The notes: a model not told the origin generated them from the letters alone. 64,000 bases of DNA from RPQJ01 sp963732375 (GCA_963732375.1 CAVSZE010000012.1:434001-498000); one strand, 5' to 3'. Positions 1-8,252 are shown, counted from the stretch's first letter. Numbers and translations: made by a program.

Positions 1-2
1 GA

Positions 3-701
3 TTTCGCGTTTCCGATCTCGAAAAGGTCACGGTGACGATGCAGGCTCCGCCTGGAATGGCGGCTGCATTCACCGGAGCCGAACTGGCGTCCTGGGGCGT
101 CGTTCACGGCACGGGGCAAGCGATCGGGCTGTACAACCTTCTAGCCATGGGCAGCCGGTTGCTGGGGGAAGCGTCGGCCGAGCACCGGGCCGGGAAGCAA
201 ACCGCCGACATCGAGCCGTGCATCGAGCGCCTCTCGGCGATCGTCTCGACCCGCGACCTGGCGGCCGAATTTTCCTCCGCCTTCACGAACGCGCTGCGTT
301 CGCAACCCGCGACGGAGGACCATGCGTCGCAGCGTTCAGCCCAGGCACGCGAATCGGACGGCGGCAGCGACGATAGAATGACAACCTCGCTACGTATTCT
401 CCAGCTGAGGGAGAGCGGCCGAGCGAACGATCTCGCTCTGGAACTCGGCCTGGACGTACGCCTGGAGGCTGCGGATACCGGACGACTCGACTACTACGCA
501 CTGCTGCTGTACGCGCCGGCCCTCCCGGCGCAGAACCCGCACACACAGCGCTCTCCCTTGTATTCGCGATTCATCGCGGAGCGCGCGACGCCGCGACCGG
601 CGTCGGAGTGGTGTGACGCCGGCGGCGCCGCGCTGCTAAACGACGACATCTCGGTTGCACTAAAGCAGATAGCAACGCAAGTCGCGCATGATCTCGAATG
701 A
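3..701 (+). CDS. Hypothetical protein, 5' end outside window
   Basis: The reading frame is open from the left edge of the window, so the start is probably outside; the first internal start is a GTG at 33. At least 222 residues are visible. The first part has a Gly/Ala-rich segment followed by a helical stretch, the middle (about residues 88-115) is polar and low in hydrophobics, and the last third holds a Tyr/Leu-rich strand ending in a charged helix. I recognise no family and no catalytic motif. It may be a secreted or envelope protein whose signal peptide lies upstream, but that is a guess. It converges on the lipoprotein gene on the other strand. Confidence 0.5.
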   Translation, partial: FRVSDLEKVTVTMQAPPGMAAAFTGAELASWGVVHGTGQAIGLYNLLAMGSRLLGEASAEHRAGKQTADIEPCIERLSAIVSTRDLAAEFSSAFTNALRSQPATEDHASQRSAQARESDGGSDDRMTTSLRILQLRESGRANDLALELGLDVRLEAADTGRLDYYALLLYAPALPAQNPHTQRSPLYSRFIAERATPRPASEWCDAGGAALLNDDISVALKQIATQVAHDLE

Positions 702-751
702 CTGCCCGGCTTTCGCTGCGGACCGACCAAGTCCTGACGACAGTTCGACCT

Positions 752-853
752 CTAACGCGACACGCAGCTGACGCACCCGAGCAGAACGCGGGTCCAAACC
801 AGGCAACCGAACACGAACACCAGCAGCAGCGGCAGCCCCACCACGACAAGCAT
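752..853 (-). CDS. Possible tiny hydrophobic peptide
   Basis: A 33-residue ORF starts at an ATG 25 nt downstream of the lipoprotein stop. It would encode one transmembrane helix rich in Val and Leu followed by a short Cys-containing tail. No good ribosome binding site precedes it and I know no homologue, so it may be chance; it is listed because it is the only coding signal in this 176-nt gap. Confidence 0.18.
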   Translation of the reverse strand: MLVVVGLPLLLVFVFGCLVWTRVLLGCVSCVSR

Positions 854-877
854 TGCGCGGCGGCATTTTCGAAGGTG

Positions 878-1864
878 TCAATGCACTGGCACCAGCCACT
901 CGCCTGAGCGCCAGATCAGCATCGGCATATCGCGGAACACCCCCGGCATCTGCTGCGCCACGCTGATCGAGCCCAGTTGCTGCGTCTTCCAGTGGCGCCA
1001 CGCCTCGCGCTTGTCACCGGATTCGATTTCGATTACCGCATACACCAGGTCACCGGCACCACAACTGAACTCCGTGGTCGCCTCGAGCGTGGTGTGCGGA
1101 TTCGGTGGAATCTGGAGCCGATGCTGTCCTGGCTGCACGGTGAGTGGCGCGAGCCACGATTGCGTCAGCACGTCGATGCCCCCTGCCGGATTCCCGTGGA
1201 TACGCGTCAGGATACCGGGCATTGGACGTGGCTCGCTGCCGTCCACGACCAGGGCGTTACTGCACTGGTTCTGCTTGCATCCAACGAGCACCGTGCACCG
1301 GTCGCCACCATGCAGCGTCGCCAGGTATTCGTCACGTCGCGCCGCCGAGACCAGCACCGACGGCGTGTGACTCGACGACTCGACGGCAAACCCGGTTACG
1401 CCTGCCGTGAGCAGGATGCTGTCGCCGCCCCCGGCGGGAACCTGCCACGACGAGTCCTCGCCGTGTGTCGCCCCGCTGTCGACAGCGCTCACCACGCCGT
1501 CTGCGTCGTAACCCACCAGCAGGTAGGCGCGCACCTCCTCGGAAAACACGCCAAACGGGACCGGCCACGGCACCAGCAAAATCCCGAGATCAACGTTCTT
1601 CCCGGTCATCCGGAACAGGTCGAAGCGCCAGTAGTCGCTTCCGATCCAAGGCCCACCGAGTTGCCCCTGTACCTGCGTTCGGTTCGTCCCGCCGACCTCG
1701 ATCGCTGCCGTCTGCCGCGGCAGCGCTCTCTCGACCTCGGTCGTCTTTACCGGCACATCGCCGCACGCGCCGAGCGCGGCAGCGCAGGCCACAGCAACAG
1801 CAAGGCGCCAGGGAACCTTTCCCCCGACGCAATAGTCACGTCTCCCAGATTGCGAAGCCCGCAT
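878..1864 (-). CDS. Hypothetical lipoprotein
   Basis: The 328-residue product starts at the ATG at 1864; the frame stays open upstream but the upstream part is Arg/Ser/Thr-rich and reads as antisense of the neighbouring hydrolase gene. After a short basic N terminus comes a hydrophobic helix ending in a lipobox (LGAC, about residues 38-41), so it is probably a lipid-anchored envelope protein. The mature part has a central region rich in Gly and Asp and two Cys-containing segments (GDRCTVLVGCKQNQC), then a basic region and a C-terminal Trp-containing segment. I recognise no named family. It is followed on the same strand only by a doubtful tiny ORF. Confidence 0.7.
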   Translation of the reverse strand: MRASQSGRRDYCVGGKVPWRLAVAVACAAALGACGDVPVKTTEVERALPRQTAAIEVGGTNRTQVQGQLGGPWIGSDYWRFDLFRMTGKNVDLGILLVPWPVPFGVFSEEVRAYLLVGYDADGVVSAVDSGATHGEDSSWQVPAGGGDSILLTAGVTGFAVESSSHTPSVLVSAARRDEYLATLHGGDRCTVLVGCKQNQCSNALVVDGSEPRPMPGILTRIHGNPAGGIDVLTQSWLAPLTVQPGQHRLQIPPNPHTTLEATTEFSCGAGDLVYAVIEIESGDKREAWRHWKTQQLGSISVAQQMPGVFRDMPMLIWRSGEWLVPVH

Positions 1865-1934
1865 CGCGCACTCGCGCCCCTGGTCTTGATGAACGTGCTC
1901 CCGGCCCCGACTGCCTCGACCGGGTAGGGTCTTG

Positions 1935-2597
1935 CTAACCGATGTGCTGGCGCAAAAATTCGAGGCTGCGTGAGAAGGCGAGGTGCGCGCTCGCTGCGTC
2001 GAACGATGCACGGTCCGTGCAGTTGAAGCCGTGACCCGCCGGGTACAGGTGGTAGGTGCCCTGCGGATAGGCCTTGCGGATCTTCTCGACGTCATCGAGC
2101 GGGATGTGCGTGTCGTGCTCACCGAAGTGGAACAGCATCGGGCAGCGCGGCGTCTCGGGCAGTAGTCCGGCGATGCCGCCGCCGTAGTAAGCGATCCCGG
2201 CCGCAATGTTGGTGCGACAGCCTGCCAGGTACGCCATGCATCCGCCCCAGCAGTAGCCCACCATGCCGACCCGACCCGCGTGGGCGGCGGCGTCGATGGT
2301 AGCGTTCAAGTCGGCGAGTACGCCCGCGGGATCGGCCTTCTGCATGTAGGCGATGCCCTGCTCCACGCTTGCGGGATCGTAACCCAGTTCCACGCCCTTC
2401 TTCTGCCGGTCGAAGAGCGCGGGCGCCCCGGCCAGGTACCCTTCGGCGGCGTACTGTTCAACGAGGCGGCGGATGTGGGAATTGACGCCGAAGATCTCCT
2501 GGACGATGAGGACGGCGCCGCGCGGCGGGCCCTCGGGCCGGACGAAATAGACGGAGAACTCGTGGCCGTCGGCGGCTCTCAGCTGCAGGTTGCTCAT
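1935..2597 (-). CDS. Dienelactone hydrolase family protein
   Basis: A 220-residue alpha/beta hydrolase of the dienelactone hydrolase (carboxymethylenebutenolidase) family, the usual length for the family. The catalytic triad is visible: nucleophile Cys116 in GYCWGG, Asp162 in GEHD and His189 in AGHGF. The Cys nucleophile is typical of true dienelactone hydrolases, which open lactone rings in chlorocatechol breakdown, but many family members have other ester substrates and there are no aromatic ring-cleavage genes next to it. It has no signal peptide, so it is cytoplasmic. The start is the ATG at 2597. The substrate cannot be told from sequence. Confidence 0.9.
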   Translation of the reverse strand: MSNLQLRAADGHEFSVYFVRPEGPPRGAVLIVQEIFGVNSHIRRLVEQYAAEGYLAGAPALFDRQKKGVELGYDPASVEQGIAYMQKADPAGVLADLNATIDAAAHAGRVGMVGYCWGGCMAYLAGCRTNIAAGIAYYGGGIAGLLPETPRCPMLFHFGEHDTHIPLDDVEKIRKAYPQGTYHLYPAGHGFNCTDRASFDAASAHLAFSRSLEFLRQHIG

Positions 2598-2655
2598 GGG
2601 GATGAAGCCTCGAAGCTTGGGGAGGGAATGATCCCAGCGCGGGCCTGATATTTTA

Positions 2656-2850
2656 TCAGACCAGGCCCCCTCTCTTTACGAGCAAACCTGCCGTCGCGTG
2701 AATGGTCGTTACCCTCGCTTCGAACAGACCCTTGCCCGACACGAACTTCACTTCGAGCCGGACGCGCTCCGGATCCTCAAACAGCACCGAGCAATAGCCC
2801 GGCGCTAAAGGTCCCCCTTCCGGCGCATGCACGGTTCTCTTTCGACGAGC
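2656..2850 (-). pseudogene. VOC/glyoxalase family C-terminal remnant
   Basis: Reading this gap in one minus-strand frame gives a segment running APEGGPLAPGYCSVLFEDP and then VRLEVKFVSGKG, ending at a TGA at 2656-2658. This is the typical last strand and metal-ligand region of vicinal-oxygen-chelate (glyoxalase/bleomycin resistance) proteins, with the conserved DP-x-RLEV pattern and its Glu ligand. No start codon and no N-terminal half of the fold can be found upstream, where the exonuclease gene begins its 3' end at 2887. I infer a gene truncated by deletion. The family call rests on the motif alone. Confidence 0.5.
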
Positions 2851-2886
2851 GCGTGACCAGGACCGCGGTCTTGCCGCGCCAACTGC

Positions 2887-3795
2887 TCACAGCTTTACCT
2901 TCTCCTTCGTTCCCTCTCTCCCCGAATACCGCACCCGCGCGTCGAACGTCTCGACCTCGATGCCGACACTCTTCCCGCCGTACACCGTCTCTTTCAGCCA
3001 CGCGAGTTCCGCCTCTCGATCCGCGGCCCCGAGATCCCGATACCACACGCGCTTTTCGCTCTCCCACCGATACCCGCGTGCCTTCAACACGTCCTTGGTC
3101 TCGAACGGCGATCCGATCGCCCAGATCCGCAACGACGGCTCGCGCGCTGACGCGAGCAACACCTTGAGCGCCGTCTCCCCGGTCTCCCCGAACGGTTGCC
3201 TGAGCACTTCGAGTAGCGCGCGACAATCGATCTCCGCCCGATGCGCGTCAAAGAAGAATCCATATCGGTAAGCCAGGTACTCGAGTTTCGCGCTGCCGAT
3301 CCCGACCGACTCCCACGGAACCTCCCGCAGCGAGCAGCCCCAGGCCAGCGACGCAAACCCCGGCAACCGCCGCTCCATGAACGGCCGATCGAACCCCGCG
3401 TTGTGCGCGATTACGATACCCACCCCGTCGAGTACGGCTTCGATCGCAGATTCATCCAGCCTCCGACCGCGCACCATCTCGTCCGTGATGCCGTGCACCG
3501 CAGTGGACTCGGGCGGAATCGGTATCCCCGGTTCCTCGAGTCCGTCGTACACGCCGAGCACGCGCCCGACCTCACCGGTCGCGCGCGAATACTCGAACTT
3601 CACCACCGCCAGCTCGATGACCTTGTCGGTCGCTGGATCGAGCCCGGTGGTCTCGGTATCTAGAACCACCGCCTGCGACACGTCCATGCCCGCAAGCGTT
3701 GGCAACTTGCGAGCGACATCCAGCCGCCGCAGCACTCGATAGTCCGGATGCGCCTCGAGCGCGATTGCCAGTGTTTCAGCCGCTTTTTTCGTCAT
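2887..3795 (-). CDS. DEDDh 3'-5' exonuclease (DNA pol III epsilon-like)
   Basis: The 302-residue product has an RNase T/DnaQ exonuclease domain at about residues 40-200. The acidic and His residues are in place: Asp46 and Glu48 in DTETTG, Asp136 in HNAGFD, His185 and Asp190 in AHRAEID. It should remove 3' nucleotides from DNA or RNA with two metal ions. The C-terminal part (about 215-302) contains KARGYRW and a Trp/Arg-rich stretch found in a subgroup of stand-alone epsilon-like nucleases. The ATG at 3795 has GAGGG about 10 nt upstream; an ATG at 3804 is possible but would leave that site one base from the start. A role in repair rather than replication is inferred from the lack of a polymerase-binding tail. 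Confidence 0.85.
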   Translation of the reverse strand: MTKKAAETLAIALEAHPDYRVLRRLDVARKLPTLAGMDVSQAVVLDTETTGLDPATDKVIELAVVKFEYSRATGEVGRVLGVYDGLEEPGIPIPPESTAVHGITDEMVRGRRLDESAIEAVLDGVGIVIAHNAGFDRPFMERRLPGFASLAWGCSLREVPWESVGIGSAKLEYLAYRYGFFFDAHRAEIDCRALLEVLRQPFGETGETALKVLLASAREPSLRIWAIGSPFETKDVLKARGYRWESEKRVWYRDLGAADREAELAWLKETVYGGKSVGIEVETFDARVRYSGREGTKEKVKL

Positions 3796-3941
3796 TCCAG
3801 ACATGCCCTCGCGGTGCGTGCGCCGCTTCACTGCCTCTGCACTATCCCGGCCCCTAGCCGCAGGCACAATCCCGACCCCCCCTGTCTGCCCGCCTCCAGC
3901 GCGAGGCAGACGGTGTGCTCGACGGCGTCCAGACTGGGCGC

Positions 3942-4388
3942 CTACGGGTCGATCGAAAGGTCGAGCGCGGTCAGAGCCTCGAACAGTTCGCGGACGAATA
4001 CCAGCATGGCCGTGACCAGGGACAGCAGCGCACCGGTGAAGAGCAGCGTACACGGCACGGTAACGTTCCGTCCCAGCAGCAGCCCCAGGAACAACATGAC
4101 AATCAGCAGGCTGACCAGCGCCACGCTCGACGCGCTGAGCGCAAGTGCGAAGCGGATCAGCCGGGCCCGGTGTCGCAGCACGGCCAGTTGCGTGTTGAGT
4201 GCCGCACGCTCTACGTCGCTGGAGTCGTTCCGCGCCGCTGCGACGAGTCGCGTTCGATCGACGATGCGCCCGAGGCGGGCGCTCAACGTAAGAAGTAGCA
4301 GCCCGACTCCCGAGATCAGGACCACGGGTGCAATAGCGGCCTGGATGATCCTGAGCAGGTCGGTAGGATCGATTGCAAAGCTGTTCAC
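3942..4388 (-). CDS. DUF2721 family membrane protein
   Basis: A 148-residue protein with three hydrophobic segments (about 14-36, 78-104, 112-134) and a conserved basic stretch after the first (SARLGRIVDRTR), which is the hallmark of the DUF2721 family of inner-membrane proteins. The function of the family is unknown. The start is a GTG at 4388. Its beginning overlaps the tail of a decayed upstream frame (4385-4762) by four bases. It is separated from the downstream exonuclease gene by about 150 nt with no feature I recognise. Confidence 0.8.
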   Translation of the reverse strand: MNSFAIDPTDLLRIIQAAIAPVVLISGVGLLLLTLSARLGRIVDRTRLVAAARNDSSDVERAALNTQLAVLRHRARLIRFALALSASSVALVSLLIVMLFLGLLLGRNVTVPCTLLFTGALLSLVTAMLVFVRELFEALTALDLSIDP

Positions 4389-4762
4389 GGACGGTATTCA
4401 CCTTCAGCACACCGACGAGGTGCATGGCGACCATTATCCGCTCGTCCGAACGCCGCTACATTCACCTTCGACGGCTCGTTGAAGCCTGCCAGTTTGCGGA
4501 CGAATTGCAGCGATGTCGCGCCGACCAGGAACCCAACCGTCGCCAGGCGTTGCAGCTGCTCCGGCCAGTGAAACACCGTGCTCAGGTAATCGAGCCCCTG
4601 CAGCAGACCCCACCCGGCCGCGACATACGCGATGCTCCACTGCACCACCTTGCGGCGGCGCAGCCTGGCCCACAGCCCCTCGCTATCTGGTTCGTTCGAC
4701 TCGCCCGGGATTTCTCCCCGACTGCTCGACCGCGCGCACGCGTCCCGGACCGAGGCCGCACT
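4385..4762 (-). pseudogene. Remnant of a membrane-anchored TPR-type protein
   Basis: The open frame reads WARLRRRKVVQWSIAYVAAG, then a hydrophobic helix and FHWPEQLQRLATVGFLVG. This is the N-terminal membrane anchor common in large gammaproteobacterial proteins with TPR repeats or cyclase/winged-helix modules. After GFLVG those proteins continue with a second membrane helix; here the frame instead runs into unrelated sequence and stops at the next gene. The only in-frame starts are GTGs at 4648 and 4651, too late to include the basic segment. I infer a 5' remnant of a lost gene. A real 87-residue protein cannot be fully excluded. Confidence 0.4.
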
Positions 4763-4944
4763 TTAGCCAACGGCCAGAGCCACCGGGGCCCCACGCCGCG
4801 CGAAATCACAAAGAGGTGTGCCAAATACGACTCACACGCCGGCACGAAAAGGGTCCACAGTCGGCAAGACGCGGAAGAAGGGCCGATGGCACGGTCCGCC
4901 ACCGCAACTGCGATACACCGACCGGGAGACAGGAGGGGACCGCC

Positions 4945-5172
4945 TTGCAACTCATCCCAGAAACGCTGCGCCTTCTAAGGCGCCAGGCCGAGATCCGAGA
5001 CGCTCTGCGCCACTCGAGTGCGAACCGCGTGCTCGGCGAGCGCGATCTTTTTCTTATCCGGCGCCTGCTCGCTCGCCGGCCCGCTGCCGTGCAGGCAATC
5101 ACCCTGACGGCAGGTGACCTCCACCGCCCTATCGAATCTCTCCGGGCGTCAGACGTAGAACAGCGCCGCTAG
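4945..5172 (+). CDS. Small hypothetical protein with strong RBS
   Basis: A 75-residue ORF starts at a TTG at 4945 preceded, six bases away, by AGGAGGGG (4931-4938), one of the best Shine-Dalgarno sequences in the window. The product is mostly helical, very rich in Arg and Leu, with repeated RLLRRQ/RRLLARR patterns and no Cys or membrane segment. I recognise no family. It ends immediately before the decayed copy of the cysteine-rich gene at 5173, so the two may once have formed a unit. The strong binding site is seen; that the peptide is made is inference. Confidence 0.4.
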   Translation: MQLIPETLRLLRRQAEIRDALRHSSANRVLGERDLFLIRRLLARRPAAVQAITLTAGDLHRPIESLRASDVEQRR

Positions 5173-5295
5173 CCAAAATTACTGAACTGGTCCTGGACGC
5201 GGTGCTGACCCACCCACACTGCGGTTTCTCCGCGTGAAAAGACCATGCCTACCGACGCCTGGCGTGGCTGTTGCCAGTACCTGGACTAGACCCAT
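5173..5295 (+). pseudogene. Dead paralogue of the cysteine-rich gene at 14015
   Basis: The stretch beginning CCAAAATTACTGAACTGGTC matches, base for base at most positions, the start of the intact gene at 14015 (CCAAAATGACCGAACTGGTC) and continues similar for about 90 nt. The ATG has become ATT, a one-base length change shifts the frame, and an in-frame TGA follows the codons for HCGFSA. About 10 extra bases follow GACGCCTG, after which similarity fades. The part coding for the diagnostic GDCC motif is missing. It is a duplicated and then decayed copy. Confidence 0.7.
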
Positions 5296-5558
5296 CCCCG
5301 CACCCACTTGGAGGTGTCCGTGAGCTCCTTCCAGGGCCGGACCCGGACCCGCCTTGAGTAAACAGCCTCGAGTTCGACAGTCACCACCGGTGACCCCGGC
5401 GGTTCTGGATCGACCAGCTTCACGACCAGGAAGTGCTTTTCCTTGCTACGCGGCGTTACTGCTGTCCACTTGGTCAGCAGTAGTTTCTTCGGATCCAAGG
5501 CATTGCCATTGGGTCTGAGCCTTGGCCCCAGGTCGCTTACGTTTTCGACATTTCCCAA
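5286..5558 (-). CDS. TIGR02450 family Trp-rich small protein
   Basis: A 90-residue protein with the core KKLLLTKWTAVTP, then KEKHFLV and RVRPWKEL, and a C-terminal Trp-containing segment; this pattern defines the TIGR02450/DUF2389 family of small tryptophan-rich proteins. No function is established. The TTG at 5558 is chosen because GGGAGGG stands seven bases before it; members usually begin near the NPKK-like segment, so the first 20 residues here are an extension. Its 3' end overlaps the edge of the dead cysteine-rich gene on the other strand. Confidence 0.8.
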   Translation of the reverse strand: MGNVENVSDLGPRLRPNGNALDPKKLLLTKWTAVTPRSKEKHFLVVKLVDPEPPGSPVVTVELEAVYSRRVRVRPWKELTDTSKWVRGWV

Positions 5559-5697
5559 GTGAACGCCCTCCCGGTACCGACGCCTCGATCGACTACGCCG
5601 GCGGCAACCGCGCAGTTCGGAGGCTCCCCTTTGGCGAGCGAGCCGCGGAGCGAGGCTTCTCCGTGTCCGGCAGGTATCTCCAGCGCCCCACCAGCCC

Positions 5698-6423
5698 TTA
5701 CTCCATCATTCCCAGTAGCAGGAAGATCAGGAACCCGACGAAGAACATCGTGGTCGTCACGGCCGTATCCGCGGATTCGTGTGCCTCGATCAGCAGTTCC
5801 TCGGTAACGAGAAACAGTAACGCCGCACAGCCAAACGAGAGCAGGCCTGCAAGCGTATGCACCGACGCGTCGACGAGCAGCGTCTCGCCGATCAAGGCGC
5901 CGACGATTATCAGGCACGCGATACCGGTGGGCGCAAGTACGCGCACCATTGGCCGTGACGCGCCGAAGTTGAGCGCCATCGCGAGCCCGAGCGAAAAGAG
6001 CTCGAGGGTCAGTGCCACCGTGAGCAGCACCCCCTGCTTAAGTCCGGCGGTCATCGCAATCCCGATCAGGAGCCCGTCGATCAGCAGGTCCACCCCGATC
6101 GGCACCAGCTGGCCCGGCGACGGCGCCCCCTTGTCGGCGTGCTCGCCCTTGTGATTGAAGCGCTTCACGACCTCGTCGATCACGAGCATCAGCACGAGAC
6201 CCGCTGCGAACGTCCAGCCGACCTCGAACGGATCGTGCCCTCGTCGCACGTCCGGAAGCAGCTCGACGGCGACCACGGAGAAGATCACGCCGGCCGCGAA
6301 ATGCTGGATGCTGCTCCGCACGACACGACCCGGCGGCCGTACGGTCGCGATGGCCGCCCCGAGCGCCGCGGCCCCGACTGGGATGCACGAGATCAGCAGG
6401 GCCTGGAGGAAACCGGCTGGCAT
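5698..6423 (-). CDS. ZIP-like metal transporter family protein
   Basis: A 241-residue integral membrane protein with seven to eight hydrophobic segments. The central pair of helices carries GVDLLIDGLLIG and TLELFSLGLAM, which correspond to the metal-binding helices of ZIP transporters, and a His/Lys-rich cytoplasmic loop (FNHKGEHADKG) lies before them, as in many ZIPs. It would move divalent metal such as zinc into the cytoplasm. The usual His and Glu-Pro-His ligands are weakly conserved, so the substrate is uncertain. The ATG at 6423 has GGGGGA upstream; the frame is open further but without another good start. A small membrane protein lies just upstream on the same strand. Confidence 0.7.
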   Translation of the reverse strand: MPAGFLQALLISCIPVGAAALGAAIATVRPPGRVVRSSIQHFAAGVIFSVVAVELLPDVRRGHDPFEVGWTFAAGLVLMLVIDEVVKRFNHKGEHADKGAPSPGQLVPIGVDLLIDGLLIGIAMTAGLKQGVLLTVALTLELFSLGLAMALNFGASRPMVRVLAPTGIACLIIVGALIGETLLVDASVHTLAGLLSFGCAALLFLVTEELLIEAHESADTAVTTTMFFVGFLIFLLLGMME

Positions 6424-6434
6424 TGGGATTCCCC

Positions 6435-6680
6435 CTACTTCTCCTGCCCGATCACGGAGATCCGACACTCGGGCGGAAGTTCGACCCATTTCCCGGCCCG
6501 CGTCGTCTTGAGATCGGCCTGACGTGGCACGCCGACCGCATCAGCCAGCGCAACTCCTGTCGAGAATGCCGGCCCACCGCGGAACTGCGGACGACGCAGC
6601 TGTGGGTACCGCATTAGAGAAAAGACCACGACGCAGGCTACTGCCACGACGGAAAACGCGATGAGTTGGGCGACATTCAC
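6435..6680 (-). CDS. Small single-helix membrane protein
   Basis: An 81-residue protein with one N-terminal membrane helix (about residues 5-23) and a polar tail containing YPQLRRPQFRGG and KWVELPPECRI. It begins with GTG at 6680, with AAGGAG about 11 bases upstream. It ends 11 bases before the ZIP-like gene, so the two are probably co-transcribed. I recognise no family. It may be an accessory protein of the transporter, which is only inference from position. Confidence 0.5.
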   Translation of the reverse strand: MNVAQLIAFSVVAVACVVVFSLMRYPQLRRPQFRGGPAFSTGVALADAVGVPRQADLKTTRAGKWVELPPECRISVIGQEK

Positions 6681-6702
6681 TTTTTAGAGGCTCCTTGCCG
6701 TC

Positions 6703-6987
6703 TCACCCCGCCTGATTGGCGGTCACACTGACCAGCGCACCTGACTCGTCCACTTCACCCGTGAGCTCGATCGGCTGACAGCAGACCTGGCAGTCTTCGA
6801 CATAACCGAACGATCCCGCCGACAGATCCACAGCAGTACCAAACTGCTCCCCGCAATACGGGCACTGGATCGTGACGAACTCCGTGCACTGCGACGACTC
6901 CGGGCCGCCCACCGCGAACACGGGTTCCAGGCCATAGAGCGCATCGATGGCTTGAGGGTCAAGTGTCTTCCGCGGTGACCTAGTCAC
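6703..6987 (-). CDS. CPXCG-motif cysteine-rich protein
   Basis: A 94-residue protein with IQCPYCGEQ near residue 42 and EDCQVCCQPIEL near residue 65, which together form a zinc-ribbon-like module. CPYCGE followed by DCQVCC is the signature of the small CPXCG family found across gammaproteobacteria. The function is unknown; metal binding is likely. The start is the ATG-equivalent at 6987 and the frame ends 22 bases before the small membrane protein gene, so the three minus-strand genes here may form an operon. Confidence 0.8.
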   Translation of the reverse strand: MTRSPRKTLDPQAIDALYGLEPVFAVGGPESSQCTEFVTIQCPYCGEQFGTAVDLSAGSFGYVEDCQVCCQPIELTGEVDESGALVSVTANQAG

Positions 6988-7152
6988 ACCTGCAATCTAC
7001 ACCACGACCAACGGTCACGGGAGTCGCATGCGATGCGCTCTTATGTGTACGCAGCCGCACAGACTGGCGCCCCGGGCGCGCAGAGCCTCAATCTTGACGA
7101 CGCGCCTCGTAGTTTCACTGTTTCCTCTACACACTGGAAGGATGGATCTCCC

Positions 7153-7305
7153 ATGAACATGCACTTGAGCCTCGCACCGCTTGTATCGCTCATCGCGGGC
7201 ATTCTCATTCTCGTCGTGCCTCGGCTGCTGAACTACATCGTTGCCATCTACCTGATCGTCATCGGCCTGCTTGGACTCTTCGGCGGCAACTTAAACATGG
7301 GTTAG
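7153..7305 (+). CDS. DUF3096 small membrane protein
   Basis: A 50-residue protein almost wholly made of two hydrophobic stretches: LAPLVSLIAGILILVVP and LLNYIVAIYLIVIGLLG, ending in GGNL. This matches the DUF3096 family of tiny inner-membrane proteins of unknown role. The frame is open upstream to 7033, but the upstream part is not conserved-looking and the ATG at 7153 with GGATGGAT upstream fits the family length. Confidence 0.75.
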   Translation: MNMHLSLAPLVSLIAGILILVVPRLLNYIVAIYLIVIGLLGLFGGNLNMG

Positions 7306-7346
7306 CACGTATGGCGTCCGAGCGGACGCGACGCGTCCCGGTCCGC

Positions 7347-8249
7347 TCAGCCGCATCGCCGCAGGAACCCATCGATGGCCGCGACGCATTCCGGCTCCTC
7401 GAGCGTCGGAGCGTGGCCGCGACCAGCCACGGTGACTCTCTCGAGGTCCGGCTTCTCCCGCGCCATCCGGTCGAACGTTGCCTGCGACAGCACGTCCGAA
7501 ACGGCGCCACGCAACGCGAGTGCCGGGATCGGACGCAATGCTGCAAATACAGGCCACAGGTCCGGCGCGGCCCCGCTCGGCGCCGCGCGAACCGCTTCTC
7601 CTATCATCGGGTCCATGTCGAGGCGCAGCACGCCGTTCTCTTCGTGATAGACGCGACGTGCGATTCGCAACCAATCTTCATCCGTCGCGTCGGGCCACGC
7701 GGGGCCGCTCGTTGCGCGAACCTGGGCCGCCGCGTCTGTCCAACTGCGCACGGGAACCGCCTTTCCGACATACGACGAGATGCGCTTGAGCCCCTCGGGA
7801 GCGACCTCGGGCCCGATGTCGTTCAGGATCACACCTGCGAGCAGCCCGGGCATCGTCGCAGCCATGATCATCGCAATGATCCCACCGAGGGACGTGCCGA
7901 GCACGATCACCCGCTCCACCCCGGCATGCGCGAGCAGCGTTGCGACATCGGCGACGTAGGTGCCCGGATGGTAGTTTCGCCAGTTCGGGTCGTGCTGCGA
8001 GAGCCCCCGACCCCGCAGATCTGCGCACAGCACGCGGTGCGAGCGCTGTATCCGAGGCGCAATGCTCTCGAAGTCGCGGCAGTTCCGGGTCAGGCCGGGC
8101 AGGCAGAGCACCGGCACGCGACCGTTAGCAACTGGATAGTCACGGTAGTGGAGCCTGAGCCCATCAGACGACTGAAAATATCGGTCCTGCCACGTGGTTG
8201 ATGCGCCGCTGCCGGCGGCGCACGATTTCAGGGTGACAAACCTGGGCAA
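7347..8249 (-). CDS. Alpha/beta hydrolase
   Basis: A 300-residue alpha/beta hydrolase fold protein. Visible landmarks are the oxyanion loop LPGLTRN (about 50-56), the nucleophile elbow GTSLGG with Ser120, and a catalytic His in GRGHAP near residue 277. There is no signal peptide. The likely activity is ester or lactone hydrolysis, or C-C bond hydrolysis; the substrate cannot be told. The TTG at 8249 is the first in-frame start and follows a GGGAGA; a later start would remove non-core residues only. It converges with the DUF3096 gene. Confidence 0.85.
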   Translation of the reverse strand: MPRFVTLKSCAAGSGASTTWQDRYFQSSDGLRLHYRDYPVANGRVPVLCLPGLTRNCRDFESIAPRIQRSHRVLCADLRGRGLSQHDPNWRNYHPGTYVADVATLLAHAGVERVIVLGTSLGGIIAMIMAATMPGLLAGVILNDIGPEVAPEGLKRISSYVGKAVPVRSWTDAAAQVRATSGPAWPDATDEDWLRIARRVYHEENGVLRLDMDPMIGEAVRAAPSGAAPDLWPVFAALRPIPALALRGAVSDVLSQATFDRMAREKPDLERVTVAGRGHAPTLEEPECVAAIDGFLRRCG

Positions 8250-8252
8250 TCC

